From assembly GCF_000157895.3 (NCBI RefSeq), contig NC_022663.1, positions 6,014,001 through 6,078,000 of the forward strand: a stretch of 64,000 nt of DNA, written 5' to 3'. A program made the translations under genes and the position numbers. The stretch comes from Mycobacterium kansasii ATCC 12478. Lineage in GTDB: Bacteria; Actinomycetota; Actinomycetes; Mycobacteriales; Mycobacteriaceae. The notes under the pieces were generated by a model. The model was not told the DNA's origin, ran no database searches, and worked only from the letters and a program-made list of their open reading frames with translations. Every line of letters starts with the position of its first letter. Within the stretch, counting starts at the first letter, position 1. Positions 27,701 through 35,954 of the stretch are shown in pieces.

Positions 27701-30700
27701 ATCCGTCCTACACCCAATGGCAACATCAAACCGCCGTTGCCCGCGACCTGCACGTCGGGATGAGCGCCGACAGCCTGGAAACAGGCATCCAACAGGGCGG
27801 GGTGGATCGCATAAGCCCGCTGCTGTGACCGCATCGCGCCGGGCAGCGAGACCTCGGCCAGCACCGTGCTGACGGCCCCGTCCGCAATGTGCGCGGCGCC
27901 CAGTCCGGTGAAGGCGGGACCGTATTGCACGCCGTGCTCGTCGAACCGTTCCCGTAGCTCGGTCCCCTCCTCGGTGCGCAGGTGGCTGGCCAACAAGCCG
28001 GGGACATCGTAGGCGGGTGGCTGGTCCTCGTCTTCGGCGACGTGCAGCACCGCCGCGCCGCGCCGGATCGACCCGCCCTCCTGGAAGGTCTCCACCACGA
28101 AGTCGACGACCCCGGGCGATTTCACCGATCCGACCACCGACAACGGGGTTTCTTCGTCCAGCAGCAGCATCTGCTCGAAGCGCATGTCGCGGACTTCGGA
28201 TACCTCGCCGAGGATGGTGCGGGCTGCCGCCAACGCCATCTCGCAATACGCAGCGCCCGGAAGCGCTGGGGCACTGTGGATTTGGTGATCAGCCAACCAG
28301 GGCAGTGCCTCGGTGCCGACATCGGTCTGCCACACGTGCCGCTCCGGCTCCTCCGGCAGCCGCACATGTGAGCCCAGCAGCGGGTGCACGACCACCGACG
28401 AGCCGCCTTGGCCCTGGTGGTCGTGCCCGGCGCGGTTCAACAGCAACGATCGGTGCGTCCACGTCGGCAGCGGCGCTTCCACCAGCTGCCCGGCGGGGTA
28501 GAAAACGGAGAAGTCCACCGCGGCTCCGGCGCTATGCAGATCCGCCAGCAGGCCGCGCAGCCCGTGCGGCAGCGGCTGTTCGCGCCGCATGCCGGCCAAT
28601 GCCGCCACCGGTATGTCGAGGCTCTCGGCAGTCTTTTCGACGGCACGGGTCAGCAGTGGATGCGGCGCCAATTCGGCGAAGACCCGGTAGCCGTCCTCGA
28701 GCGCCGCTTGCACCGCCGCGCCGAAGCGCACCGTGTGGCGCAGATTGTCCACCCAGTAGTTGGCGTCGCAGTACGGCTCCTCGCGGGGGTCGAACAGCGT
28801 CGCGGAATAGTAGGGCACCTCCGGTGCCAGCGGCTCGAGGTCGGCCAGAATCTCGTACAGATCGTCGAGGATCGGGTCCACTTGCGGCGAGTGCGACGCG
28901 ACGTCGACGGCCACCTCACGGGCCATCACCTCGCGCTGCTCCCATGCCGCGACGAGCTCGCGAACGGCCTCGGTGGCGCCGCCGATCACCGTGGACTGCG
29001 GCGAAGCCACGACCGCGACCACGACGTCGTTGACGCCGCGGGCCATCAGTTCCGAAAGCACTTGCTGGGCAGGCAGTTCCACCGATGCCATGGCTCCGGA
29101 ACCGGAGATGCGGGTCATCAGCCGGGAACGGCGACAGATGACCTTCGCCCCGTCTTGAAGTGACAGCGCGCCCGCCGCGACGGCCGCCGCCGATTCTCCG
29201 AGGGAGTGCCCGATGACCGCGCCGGGGCGAACCCCGTAGGACTTCATGGTGGCGGCCAGCGCCACCTGCATAGCGAACAGAGTCGGCTGTACCCTGTCGA
29301 TCCCGGTCACGGTCTCCGGTGCGGTCATAGCTTCGGTCACCGAGAACCCGGACTCCCGGGCGATCAGCGGCTCCAGTTCCGCTATGGTTGCGGCGAATAC
29401 GGGTTCGTTGGCGAGCAGGTCGGCGCCCATCGCCGCCCACTGCGAGCCTTGGCCGGAGAACACCCAAACCGGGCCCAGGTCGTCCTGCCCGACGGCGGCT
29501 TGGTAGGGAGTCTCGTCGCCGGCAATCTCGCGTAACGCCACGGAAAGTTCCGCCGCGTTGTTGGCTAGCACCGACGTCCGCACCGGGCGATGAGTGCGCC
29601 GCCGGGCCAGGGTGTAGGCCAGGTCCGACACCGACCATGCCGGGCCCTGCGCATCGACCCAGTCCGCGAGCCGCCCGGCCGTCTGCCGCAATGCGTCGGC
29701 TGACGTCGCCGAGAGCGGGAAGATCAGCTCGCCTTCAGTCGGGGTGGTCGGTACGTCGTCGTGAGCAGTGATTTCGGGCGCCTGCTCGACGATGGCGTGC
29801 ACGTTCGTCCCGGATATTCCGTACGACGATACCGCCGCCCGTCGTACCTGCTCACCGTTCGTAGGCCACGGCGTGATCTCCTGTGGCACAAAGAGTTTGG
29901 TGCTGATTCGGGCCATATCGTCCGGCAGGCAGGTGAAGTGCAGGTTCCGCGGAATCACACCGTGCTGCAGGGCGAGAATTGCCTTCATCAGCCCGAGCGC
30001 CCCGGCCGCCGCTTGGGTGTGTCCGAAATTGGGCTTTGCCGATGTCAGCGCGCAGGGCCGGTCGATGCCGTACACCTCGGCCAGACTCTCGTATTCGATG
30101 GGGTCGCCGACGGGGGTGCCGGTGCCGTGCGCCTCCACCAACCCGACGCTGCCCGGCTCCACTCCCGCCGCGGCCAGCGCCGCGCGATACACCATGGACT
30201 GGGCCTGCACCGACGGTGTCGCGATGCTGACCGTGTGGCCGTCCTGGTTGGCTGCCGTTCCGCGCACGACGGCCAGGACCCGATCGCCGTCGCGCAGTGC
30301 GTCCGGCAACCGCTTGAGCAACAGCACCACCGAGCCCTCGCCGGACACGAACCCGTCCGCCGCAGCGTCGAATGCGTGGCAATGTCCGGTGGGCGACAAC
30401 ATATTCTGCGCCGACGCCGAGGCGAACCTGCGCGGCTCCATCATCACGTAGACACCGGCCGCGAAGGCCAGATCGCTTTCGCCGTCGCTGAGGCTGCGGC
30501 AGGCCAGGTGGGTTGCGAACAAGCTGGACGAGCATGCGGTGTCCACCGTGACCGCGGGCCCGTGCAACCGCAGAGCATAGGAAATCCGTCCCGACGCAAA
30601 GCAGGAATTGGTTCCGGTGTTGCCGTACGGCCCGTCGAAGGCCTCCGCGTCGATGTGCACAAACTGGTAGTCGCCGTGATTGAGACCGACGAAGACGCCG

Positions 30701-31074
30701 GTGAGGGACTCGGCCATCTTTTCCGGTGTCAGACCGGCGTGTTCCATGGCCTCCCATGCGGTTTCCAGAAGCAAGCGGTGTTGCGGGTCGATCGCCGTTG
30801 CCTCTTTTTCGGTGATCCCGAAGAACTCGGGATCGAAGTCGCCGACGTTGTCGAGGAACGAACCCCACTTGCAGACGGTCCGGCCGGGCACGCCGGGCTC
30901 GGGGTCGTAGTATTCGTCAGCGTCCCAGCGGTCAGCGGGAACCTCGGTGACTGTGTCGTCTCCTCGTAACAACGCCTCCCACAGCTTTTTCGGGGAGTCG
31001 ACTCCTCCGGGAAGCCGGCATGCCATCCCGATCACAGCCACCGGAGTCACACCTGGTTCGATCACCGCCGTCAC
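24787..31074 (-). CDS. pks5: type I polyketide synthase, Pks5/mycocerosic-acid-synthase type
   Basis: A 2095-residue iterative highly reducing PKS with domains KS-AT-DH-ER-KR-ACP. KS (about 11-430) has the triad Cys181 (DTACSSS), His316 (EAHGTGTP) and His352. AT (about 537-830) has GHSLGES with Ser624 and the VASH signature expected for methylmalonyl-CoA. The DH region (about 915-1190) has DHQIHSAPALP (usual HxxxGxxxxP Gly replaced by Ser) and HPALLDACFQ. ER (about 1440-1760) has HSGTGGVGQAAIA. KR has ITGGLGGLG, SFSSAAA and QGAYAAAN. ACP has LDSL with the pantetheine Ser2049. No thioesterase is present, as in MAS/Pks5, where a Pap enzyme takes the product. It should make the methyl-branched acyl chains of LOS. 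A same-length paralogue lies at 46726-53013. Confidence 0.95.
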   Translation of the reverse strand: MTAVIEPGVTPVAVIGMACRLPGGVDSPKKLWEALLRGDDTVTEVPADRWDADEYYDPEPGVPGRTVCKWGSFLDNVGDFDPEFFGITEKEATAIDPQHRLLLETAWEAMEHAGLTPEKMAESLTGVFVGLNHGDYQFVHIDAEAFDGPYGNTGTNSCFASGRISYALRLHGPAVTVDTACSSSLFATHLACRSLSDGESDLAFAAGVYVMMEPRRFASASAQNMLSPTGHCHAFDAAADGFVSGEGSVVLLLKRLPDALRDGDRVLAVVRGTAANQDGHTVSIATPSVQAQSMVYRAALAAAGVEPGSVGLVEAHGTGTPVGDPIEYESLAEVYGIDRPCALTSAKPNFGHTQAAAGALGLMKAILALQHGVIPRNLHFTCLPDDMARISTKLFVPQEITPWPTNGEQVRRAAVSSYGISGTNVHAIVEQAPEITAHDDVPTTPTEGELIFPLSATSADALRQTAGRLADWVDAQGPAWSVSDLAYTLARRRTHRPVRTSVLANNAAELSVALREIAGDETPYQAAVGQDDLGPVWVFSGQGSQWAAMGADLLANEPVFAATIAELEPLIARESGFSVTEAMTAPETVTGIDRVQPTLFAMQVALAATMKSYGVRPGAVIGHSLGESAAAVAAGALSLQDGAKVICRRSRLMTRISGSGAMASVELPAQQVLSELMARGVNDVVVAVVASPQSTVIGGATEAVRELVAAWEQREVMAREVAVDVASHSPQVDPILDDLYEILADLEPLAPEVPYYSATLFDPREEPYCDANYWVDNLRHTVRFGAAVQAALEDGYRVFAELAPHPLLTRAVEKTAESLDIPVAALAGMRREQPLPHGLRGLLADLHSAGAAVDFSVFYPAGQLVEAPLPTWTHRSLLLNRAGHDHQGQGGSSVVVHPLLGSHVRLPEEPERHVWQTDVGTEALPWLADHQIHSAPALPGAAYCEMALAAARTILGEVSEVRDMRFEQMLLLDEETPLSVVGSVKSPGVVDFVVETFQEGGSIRRGAAVLHVAEDEDQPPAYDVPGLLASHLRTEEGTELRERFDEHGVQYGPAFTGLGAAHIADGAVSTVLAEVSLPGAMRSQQRAYAIHPALLDACFQAVGAHPDVQVAGNGGLMLPLGVGRIRAYGSTRNAHYCYARVTNVDAAGVDADLDVLDEHGTVLVAVRGLRLGTGVSELGNRDRVLGERLLSIEWQQRELPELDFADAGTWLLVSTTDVADLLATELTDSLKSHGAQCATMSWPEHTDHAGAAERLRNQLNAGGFHNVVILTAPDNGDRDEKSAVRGVECVRHLVRITRELPEIMGEAPRLHVVTRNAQTVLAADSPNLEQAGLRGLLRVVGAEHPHLHTTHIDVDEHTQAEHIARQLLSGSEEDETAWRNDEWHTARLSPAPLLPEERKTTVVNHESAGMRLQIRTPGDLQTMEFVAFDRVTPGPGEIEVAVTASSINFADVLVTFGRYNSPDGRMPELGTDFAGVVTAVGPDVTTHKVGDHVGGMSPHGCWATFVTCDANLATPIPQGLTDAQAAAVTTAHATAWYGLHDLARIKAGDKVLIHSGTGGVGQAAIAIARAAGAEIYATAGSPKRRQLLSDMGIDHVYDSRSIDFAEQIRRDTDGYGVDIVLNSLTGAAQRAGLELLSWGGRFVEIGKRDIYGDTKMGLFPFRRNLSFYGVDLGMMSLTHPQYIRELLSTVYRLTADGTLPMPESTHYPLADAATAIRVMGAADHTGKLILDIPRAGSSSVVLPPQQVPVFRGDGSYIITGGLGGLGLFLAEKMATAGAGRIVLSSRSAPSQKALETIELIRSIGSDVVVECADIAQAGAAERLVANATATGLPLRGVLHAAAVVEDATLTNISDELLDRDWAPKVYGAWHLHQATVGQPLDWFCSFSSAAAMLGSPGQGAYAAANSWLDAFTHWRQLQGLPATSIAWGAWAEIGRAIALAESTDAAIAPEEGAYAFEAMLRHDRAYTGYSPTVGVPWLAAFAERSKFAEAFKASEQGRSGSSKFRNELASVPVDEWPGLLRRLVSEQVSLILRRTIDPDRQLSEYGLDSLGNLELRTRVQSETGIRISSTDITTVRGLADHLFNQLAPEEATTSS

Positions 31075-31584
31075 CTCTTCTTTTCCCCCTGTCTCAAGGA
31101 GACTTCATCGAATGTCGATCCGGGCTGTCGGTGCCGGCGCATCGTGCACCGCGCCATGATCCCCCTGATCGCATCCGACCCAACTAGTCAGGTGAACAGC
31201 AGCGTAGCCCCTCAGCTTCACCAATGTGGGAAAACTGTGCGTACGTACAAAAAAATCTGTCGAATAAGGGCGAAAGGGCAGGTCGACGGCTTAAGAGTGG
31301 CCCCGGATGTCCGCAAAAAGCAGTATGCGGGCGCTTTGCTCGGCTCGCCTCCAGAGCACCCGCTTGACGACTATATATATGCGCCATAAATGCGCCCAAC
31401 ACCGCGGCGGGCCGCCGGCGTGTTGCATACAAACCGAGAGCCATGGGGGTGGCAGAAATTATGGCCTGAGCGCTACCGGGGCGCCGAGCCGGTGGGCCCA
31501 GCGCGGCCGGCCCGGCGGCGGATAATCCGCGTGTTACCCCTGTGACGAGCAGATTCGGCACTAGCCAAGCGCATCCGAGGTAGT
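31075..31584. promoter_or_regulatory. divergent promoter region between pks5 and fadD
   Basis: About 510 bases without a gene between two divergently read genes of the same pathway. It contains an A-rich tract at 31245-31256 and a conserved element at 31225-31264 that recurs upstream of mmpL (listed separately). The stretch around 31365-31395 is also AT-rich (TATATATATG-like) and may hold a promoter for fadD. Short open frames here show no family-like sequence. Confidence 0.5.
31225..31264 (+). promoter_or_regulatory. element shared with the mmpL upstream region, copy A
   Basis: Begins TGTGG, contains GTGC then ACGTACAAAAA, and ends TGTCGAA. The first 29 bases match positions 45008-45036 at 24 of 29 sites in the same orientation. 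It lies about 150 bases upstream of the pks5 start. Its role as a protein-binding site or promoter part is inferred. Confidence 0.45.
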
Positions 31585-33345
31585 GTGAGGCCCGTGGTTG
31601 AGTCTTCGATTCCCGCTGTGCTGCGCGAGCGTGCGAGCTTGCAGCCCAACGACACAGCGATGACATTCATTGATTACGAGCAGGATTGGGAAGGTGTCCC
31701 GGAAACGCTGACGTGGGCGCAGCTGCACCGGCGCATGCTCAACGTAGGGCAGCGCCTCAGGCAATGCGGATCGCCTGGCGATCGGGCAGTGATACTTGCG
31801 CCGCAGACCCTTGACTACATCGCTGGTTTCCTCGGGGCGCTCGAGGCCGGGCTGACCGCCGTTCCGCTTTCGGTTCCCTATTCCGGCGTTCATGACGAGC
31901 GCACCACTTCCGTCCTGGCTGATACGTCACCGTCGGTCATCTTGACGACGTCCTCGGTGAGCGACCATGTCTCCGGGTACGCGAAGCCGCAACCCGGACA
32001 ATCTGCGCCCGCAGTTGTCGAAATCGATCTACTGGACCTGGACTCTCGGCCGGCTTCCTCGGTCCGGCCGGGCTCTCGCAGCGCGGAGGTGCCGGATGCG
32101 CTGTATTTGCAGTACACCTCGGGGTCCACTCGCACGCCGGCCGGGGTTGTGGTCTCGAATAAGAATTTGTTCGTCAATTTCGGACAGATCATGGACGGCT
32201 ACTACGGGAAGTACGGGAAGGTTCCCCCGCCCGGCAGCGGTGTGGTGTCCTGGCTGCCGTTTTATCACGATATGGGTTTCTTTGTTGGAATTATCATTCC
32301 CATTCTTGCGGGCATTCCCGTGGTCCTGACGAGTCCGGCTGGGTTTTTGCAGAGACCGGCCCGATGGATGCAATTGATGGCGAGTAGTGGCCGGGTGTTC
32401 ACGGCGGCGCCAAATTTCGCGTTTGACCTGGTAGCGCGCAAGACGTCCGACGACGATATGAACGGTTTCGATCTCGGGGAAGTGCTGCATGTCCTCAGCG
32501 GCAGTGAGCGGGTGCAGCCCGTCACCGTGAAGCGCTTCACCGACCGATTCGCTAAATTCAACCTTGATCCCGCGGCGGTCCGGCCGTCATATGGGATGGC
32601 CGAGGCAACGGTCTATATCGCGACTCGTGAACCGGGCGAACCGCCGAAAGTCGTGTATTTCGATTCCGCGAAACTGCCCGCGGGTGAGGCGGAGCGGTGC
32701 GCACCTGGAACCGGTACCGGGTTGGTGAGCTATGGCAACCCGCGGCAAATGACGGTGCGAATCGTCGACCCCGACACCGGCGTCGAGTGCCCGGAGGGAG
32801 CGGTCGGCGAGATCTGGCTGCACGGACCCAACGTGGGCGCCGGCTACTGGCAGAAGCCGGTCGAGTCCGAGCGCACCTTCCAGGCGCGCATTGTCAACCC
32901 TTCGGCCGGTACCCCGGAAGGTCCCTGGCTCAGAACTGGTGATTCCGGCTTCTACTTCGACGGAGAGTTGTTCATCATCGGCCGTATCAAAGACCTCTTG
33001 ATCGTGTACGGCCGCAACCACTCTCCAGACGACATCGAGGCGACGATCCAGGAGGTCACTCCGGGTCGATGCGCGGCGATCTCGGTTCCGGACCGTGGGG
33101 CTGAGAAGCTGGTCGCAATCATCGAGCTCAAGAAGCGCCCTGACACGGACGAGGATTTGGCTGACAGGTTACAGGTCGTCAAACGGGAAGTGACGTCGGC
33201 AATTTCGAAGTCGCACGGCCTGAGCGTGGCGGATCTGGTTCTGGTCTCGCCCGGCTCGATTCCGATAACGACGAGTGGCAAAATCAGGCGAGCGCAATGT
33301 GTCGAGCTGTATCGCCACGACGAGTTCACCCGCTTAGACGCTTAG
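31585..33345 (+). CDS. fadD25: fatty-acyl-AMP ligase (FadD25-like)
   Basis: A 586-residue adenylate-forming enzyme of the FAAL type. It has LQYTSGSTRTPAGVVVSNKNL (P-loop), SWLPFYHDMGFFVGIIIPIL, PSYGMAEATVYIATR, GEIWLHGPNVGAGYW, LRTGDSGFYFDGELFIIGRIKDLLIVYGRNHSPDDIE, and a C-terminal lysine in TTSGKIRRAQC. The FAAL-type NVGAGYW and FIIGRIKDLLI motifs distinguish it from acyl-CoA ligases. It would activate a fatty acid as acyl-AMP and load it on the Pks5 synthase. GTG 31585 is preceded by GAGG four to eight bases upstream. It is divergent from pks5 and next to an mmpL12-like gene on the other side of the ESX-1-like island, matching the fadD25-mmpL12 pair of M. tuberculosis (Rv1521-Rv1522c). Confidence 0.9.
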   Translation: MRPVVESSIPAVLRERASLQPNDTAMTFIDYEQDWEGVPETLTWAQLHRRMLNVGQRLRQCGSPGDRAVILAPQTLDYIAGFLGALEAGLTAVPLSVPYSGVHDERTTSVLADTSPSVILTTSSVSDHVSGYAKPQPGQSAPAVVEIDLLDLDSRPASSVRPGSRSAEVPDALYLQYTSGSTRTPAGVVVSNKNLFVNFGQIMDGYYGKYGKVPPPGSGVVSWLPFYHDMGFFVGIIIPILAGIPVVLTSPAGFLQRPARWMQLMASSGRVFTAAPNFAFDLVARKTSDDDMNGFDLGEVLHVLSGSERVQPVTVKRFTDRFAKFNLDPAAVRPSYGMAEATVYIATREPGEPPKVVYFDSAKLPAGEAERCAPGTGTGLVSYGNPRQMTVRIVDPDTGVECPEGAVGEIWLHGPNVGAGYWQKPVESERTFQARIVNPSAGTPEGPWLRTGDSGFYFDGELFIIGRIKDLLIVYGRNHSPDDIEATIQEVTPGRCAAISVPDRGAEKLVAIIELKKRPDTDEDLADRLQVVKREVTSAISKSHGLSVADLVLVSPGSIPITTSGKIRRAQCVELYRHDEFTRLDA

Positions 33346-33867
33346 CCTTTCCTGCTCGCTAGTTTGCGGCAGACGTTCGCCGAGATCGACGTTAGCCCGG
33401 AGTTTCGGCGGCGAGAGTGAATCTCACGACGCCCGCTTTCTCGGCGCGTCGCGTCGTACGGTTCACACTCGGCGCCGTCTTAGTTAGCCCGACGTCCACT
33501 TGAATTTCTGTGTGCTGGAGTCGATCTCGGCGTTGCCCGATCGATCAATAGGTCGATGTGGGCCGACGTAGCTGGCCGGCCTCGCGCCAGCATTCCAATC
33601 CGCCGGGCCTCGAAGGGGTTCGGTTGAGCACTGTTTCCAGATAGAACCCGATCCCGGTTCTCATACCCGACTTGTATCGGGCTAGTGCGCAATTCGTGGA
33701 TTGTCGCGATGGCCTCGCTGAGGTCGTCGATGTGGGGTCGGCAGCGATGAGTGCGATGCACGGTGTGCACCGAATCCCCGGGCGCTAGGGTACGTGTATC
33801 CGGTGGGTCGGACGGAAGGCGCTGTGCGACTGGTCAATAGGCGGTTCCCGATCGCGATGGCGCCGGT
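33346..33867. other. gene-free stretch left of the ESX-1-like island
   Basis: About 520 bases downstream of fadD without a convincing gene. A 96-codon open frame on the minus strand (33480-33770) shows no recognisable domain or ribosome-binding site, so I do not call it. The segment may be decayed DNA belonging to the adjacent espE pseudogene. Confidence 0.4.
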
Positions 33868-34470
33868 GCTACAGCCTGCAGGCACTGACGCAGCGATTGG
33901 CCGATCTGGCGAGCGCCTTGCCCGCACTGTCCGACACGATCCCCGGTTTGCCCCACGCGCCCGCGCCAGCAGCACAGTCCCGTTCCGAGTTCGACGCCGC
34001 CGGCCCCACCTTCGCGCGCCTGCCGGACGACACCAGGCCCCTGCCCGAGAGACCCGATATCGCTTTGGCGCTAACAGAGTTACCCGGCTCACCTAGAATT
34101 CAGCGCGCCCGACGTGCCGATCCCCGGTTTGGCTGATCTCGACGACCCTTGGCCGCTGCGCCCCGGCTGGCCCGGCCAACCTGCCCGCCACGGCTCAGCT
34201 GGCGACGCCCCCAGAGCCGGCTCACTGGGCACTCGAGGGCAGCCGGCGGGCTCAGCCAACTCGCCGACATGGTCGGCTAATAGCCACACGTGATATCTTT
34301 ACGCGCCCGACACGGCGTCCAGCGGCCGGCCACGTTGGCTGATGATGTCACCCAGGACGGTCACACCCGGCGCCGCTGCGGGCAAATCCACCGCGGCGCG
34401 TTCCTGTCGACGCCGGACCGGCCCCACCCAACAGGGCCCGCAGCGCGCCCGGTGAGGCGACCGAGGCGTG
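33868..34470 (+). pseudogene. espE-like pseudogene (C-terminal half)
   Basis: Translation in pieces gives LQALTQRLADLASALPALSD, then IPGLPHAP, SEFDAAGP, LPDDTRPLPE and LTELPGSP. A frame change follows, then a Leu-Ala-Asp-Met-Val-Gly end with stops, and finally DDVTQDGHT in another frame. These match, in order, the segments of the intact EspE paralogue at 34542-35936 from its ALTQRL region to near its C-terminus. The N-terminal secretion domain and the hydrophobic segment are missing, and at least two frameshifts and several stops are present. The copy sits directly upstream of the intact paralogue, so a tandem duplication followed by decay is the simplest origin. Confidence 0.75.
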
Positions 34471-34541
34471 CTGCAAACGCCCTCACCAGCCAGAACCGCA
34501 GCCGATACAACGTTTTGACCCCGAGGGGAAATTAGAAACCC

Positions 34542-35936
34542 ATGCGTACTTTTCGGCCGTTCCGGATCCCCCGGATGCCGGGACAACTGCCATTTCCGAG
34601 AGACTTCGATATGGAGACCCGTATTGCCGTCGAATTGACCCGCCGGGAGGAGGATCTCCCGTGGGAGGACGGCGATGAGCTGTTGGACCTGATCTATGAC
34701 CAACCGCCGGTAGAACAGCCGGTACCAGAGCCGGTGAAAAACATCCCGGAGCTGCTGTCGGGACACCGTGTTTGCGATTGGACCGGGTGCGGCCTTGGCG
34801 GCGTGCTGGCAGGCCTTGGCGACGGCAGTCCCGATCCGGGTGTTGAGCTTGTGGACGGCGGGTCGATGTTCTGCGACGTCGGGGCCCAGATCGCGGCTCT
34901 TGTTCCCGACGGCGGCTGGCAGGGCTTGGCGGCGCAGGCTTATGTAGCCCAGAACCTCGCACAGTCGCATCGCGCGAAGATGATGGCCGATCTCGACCAC
35001 CACACCGCCGGCCTGGTTTCCGCTCAGGCCCAAACCGTTTTCAACGCTTTCGCGTGGCTGATTGGAGAAATAATCACCGTTGCCACGGTGGGCCGTGGTT
35101 GCTATGCCCTTGAAATGTGGGGCGGCCCTGTTGGCCAAGAGGTGTCACTTGCCGTCGCATTGGTCGTTTGCACTGCTGCTATCGAAGTCACCATTTACCT
35201 AATTGTCTCCTTGCTGAAAACGACACACTCCCATGCCAACAAACTGCATGCACTGACGCAGAGATTGACAGATATGTTGACAAGATTGCCGGCGCTGTCT
35301 GACCCGATTCCCGGGTTGCCCGACACGCCCTTGCCCCCATCACATTCCGAGTCCGAATTCGACGCCGCCGAGCACATCTTCTCCCGCACCCTCGCAGGCC
35401 TGCCCGACGACACCGGGTTCACCCCCAGGACACTCGACGTTCCCTTGGTTTTCGCTGACTTACCCGGCTCGCCTGAATTCAGCGTGCCCGACGTGCCAAG
35501 GCCCGGCTTCCCGGATTTCGGCGCGCCCGACTTGCCCGTCCCCCGGTTGGCCGGCATGCCGAGCCGGCCGCCGCTGCCCGCCGCCGACGAGTTCGCCGCG
35601 CTACCCGACCTGGTGGGCGCCTTGGCTGCGCTGCCCAGCCTGGGCGTGACCAACCTTCCCACCGTTGCTCAACCGGCGGCATCGCTGAGCCGGCTCGCCG
35701 GGCTCTGGGGGGCAGCCGGCGGGTTCAGCCAACTCACCACCGTGGCCGGTCAGCAGGCACACATGATCGCCTCGCTGGCCCAGCGGGTCACCCCGGCCGA
35801 TCACGTCACCCAGGACGACCACACCACCGGCGCCGCCGCGGGCACACCCACCGCACAGCGCGTGCCAGTCGATGCCGAAACCGGCACCTCCCAACAACGC
35901 CAACAGCGCGTCGGTAAGACCACCAACGCGCCATAG
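34542..35936 (+). CDS. EspA/EspE-family ESX-1 secretion-associated protein, EspE paralogue 1
   Basis: A 464-residue protein matching the layout of EspE (Rv3864, about 402 residues). An N-terminal domain with GSPDPGVELVDGGSMF, the WxG-like PDGGWQGLAAQAYVAQNLAQ (Trp126), and a hydrophobic segment near 165-210. Then comes ANKLHALTQRLTDMLTRLP, and a long Pro/Leu/Gly/Phe-rich region with PGLPDTP, DLPGSPEFSVPDVP and GFPDFGAPDLP repeats. The C-terminal LSRLAGLWGAAGGFSQL and VAGQQAHMIASLAQ correspond to the EspE end. About 75 extra residues precede the EspE-like start. EspE is an ESX-1 substrate, so this protein is probably exported by a type VII system. No core secretion genes are nearby. Confidence 0.88.
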   Translation: MRTFRPFRIPRMPGQLPFPRDFDMETRIAVELTRREEDLPWEDGDELLDLIYDQPPVEQPVPEPVKNIPELLSGHRVCDWTGCGLGGVLAGLGDGSPDPGVELVDGGSMFCDVGAQIAALVPDGGWQGLAAQAYVAQNLAQSHRAKMMADLDHHTAGLVSAQAQTVFNAFAWLIGEIITVATVGRGCYALEMWGGPVGQEVSLAVALVVCTAAIEVTIYLIVSLLKTTHSHANKLHALTQRLTDMLTRLPALSDPIPGLPDTPLPPSHSESEFDAAEHIFSRTLAGLPDDTGFTPRTLDVPLVFADLPGSPEFSVPDVPRPGFPDFGAPDLPVPRLAGMPSRPPLPAADEFAALPDLVGALAALPSLGVTNLPTVAQPAASLSRLAGLWGAAGGFSQLTTVAGQQAHMIASLAQRVTPADHVTQDDHTTGAAAGTPTAQRVPVDAETGTSQQRQQRVGKTTNAP

Positions 35937-35946
35937 ACCCGTCACA

Positions 35947-35954
35947 CGATTACG
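35947..35954. repeat. 8-bp target-site duplication, left copy (CGATTACG)
   Basis: Identical to 37399-37406 on the other side of the insertion sequence, the 8-bp duplication size expected for ISL3-family elements. Confidence 0.85.

Noticed and set aside
33480..33770. 96-codon minus-strand frame as a gene
   Set aside because: No ribosome-binding site, no recognisable domain, and it lies in a decayed region.
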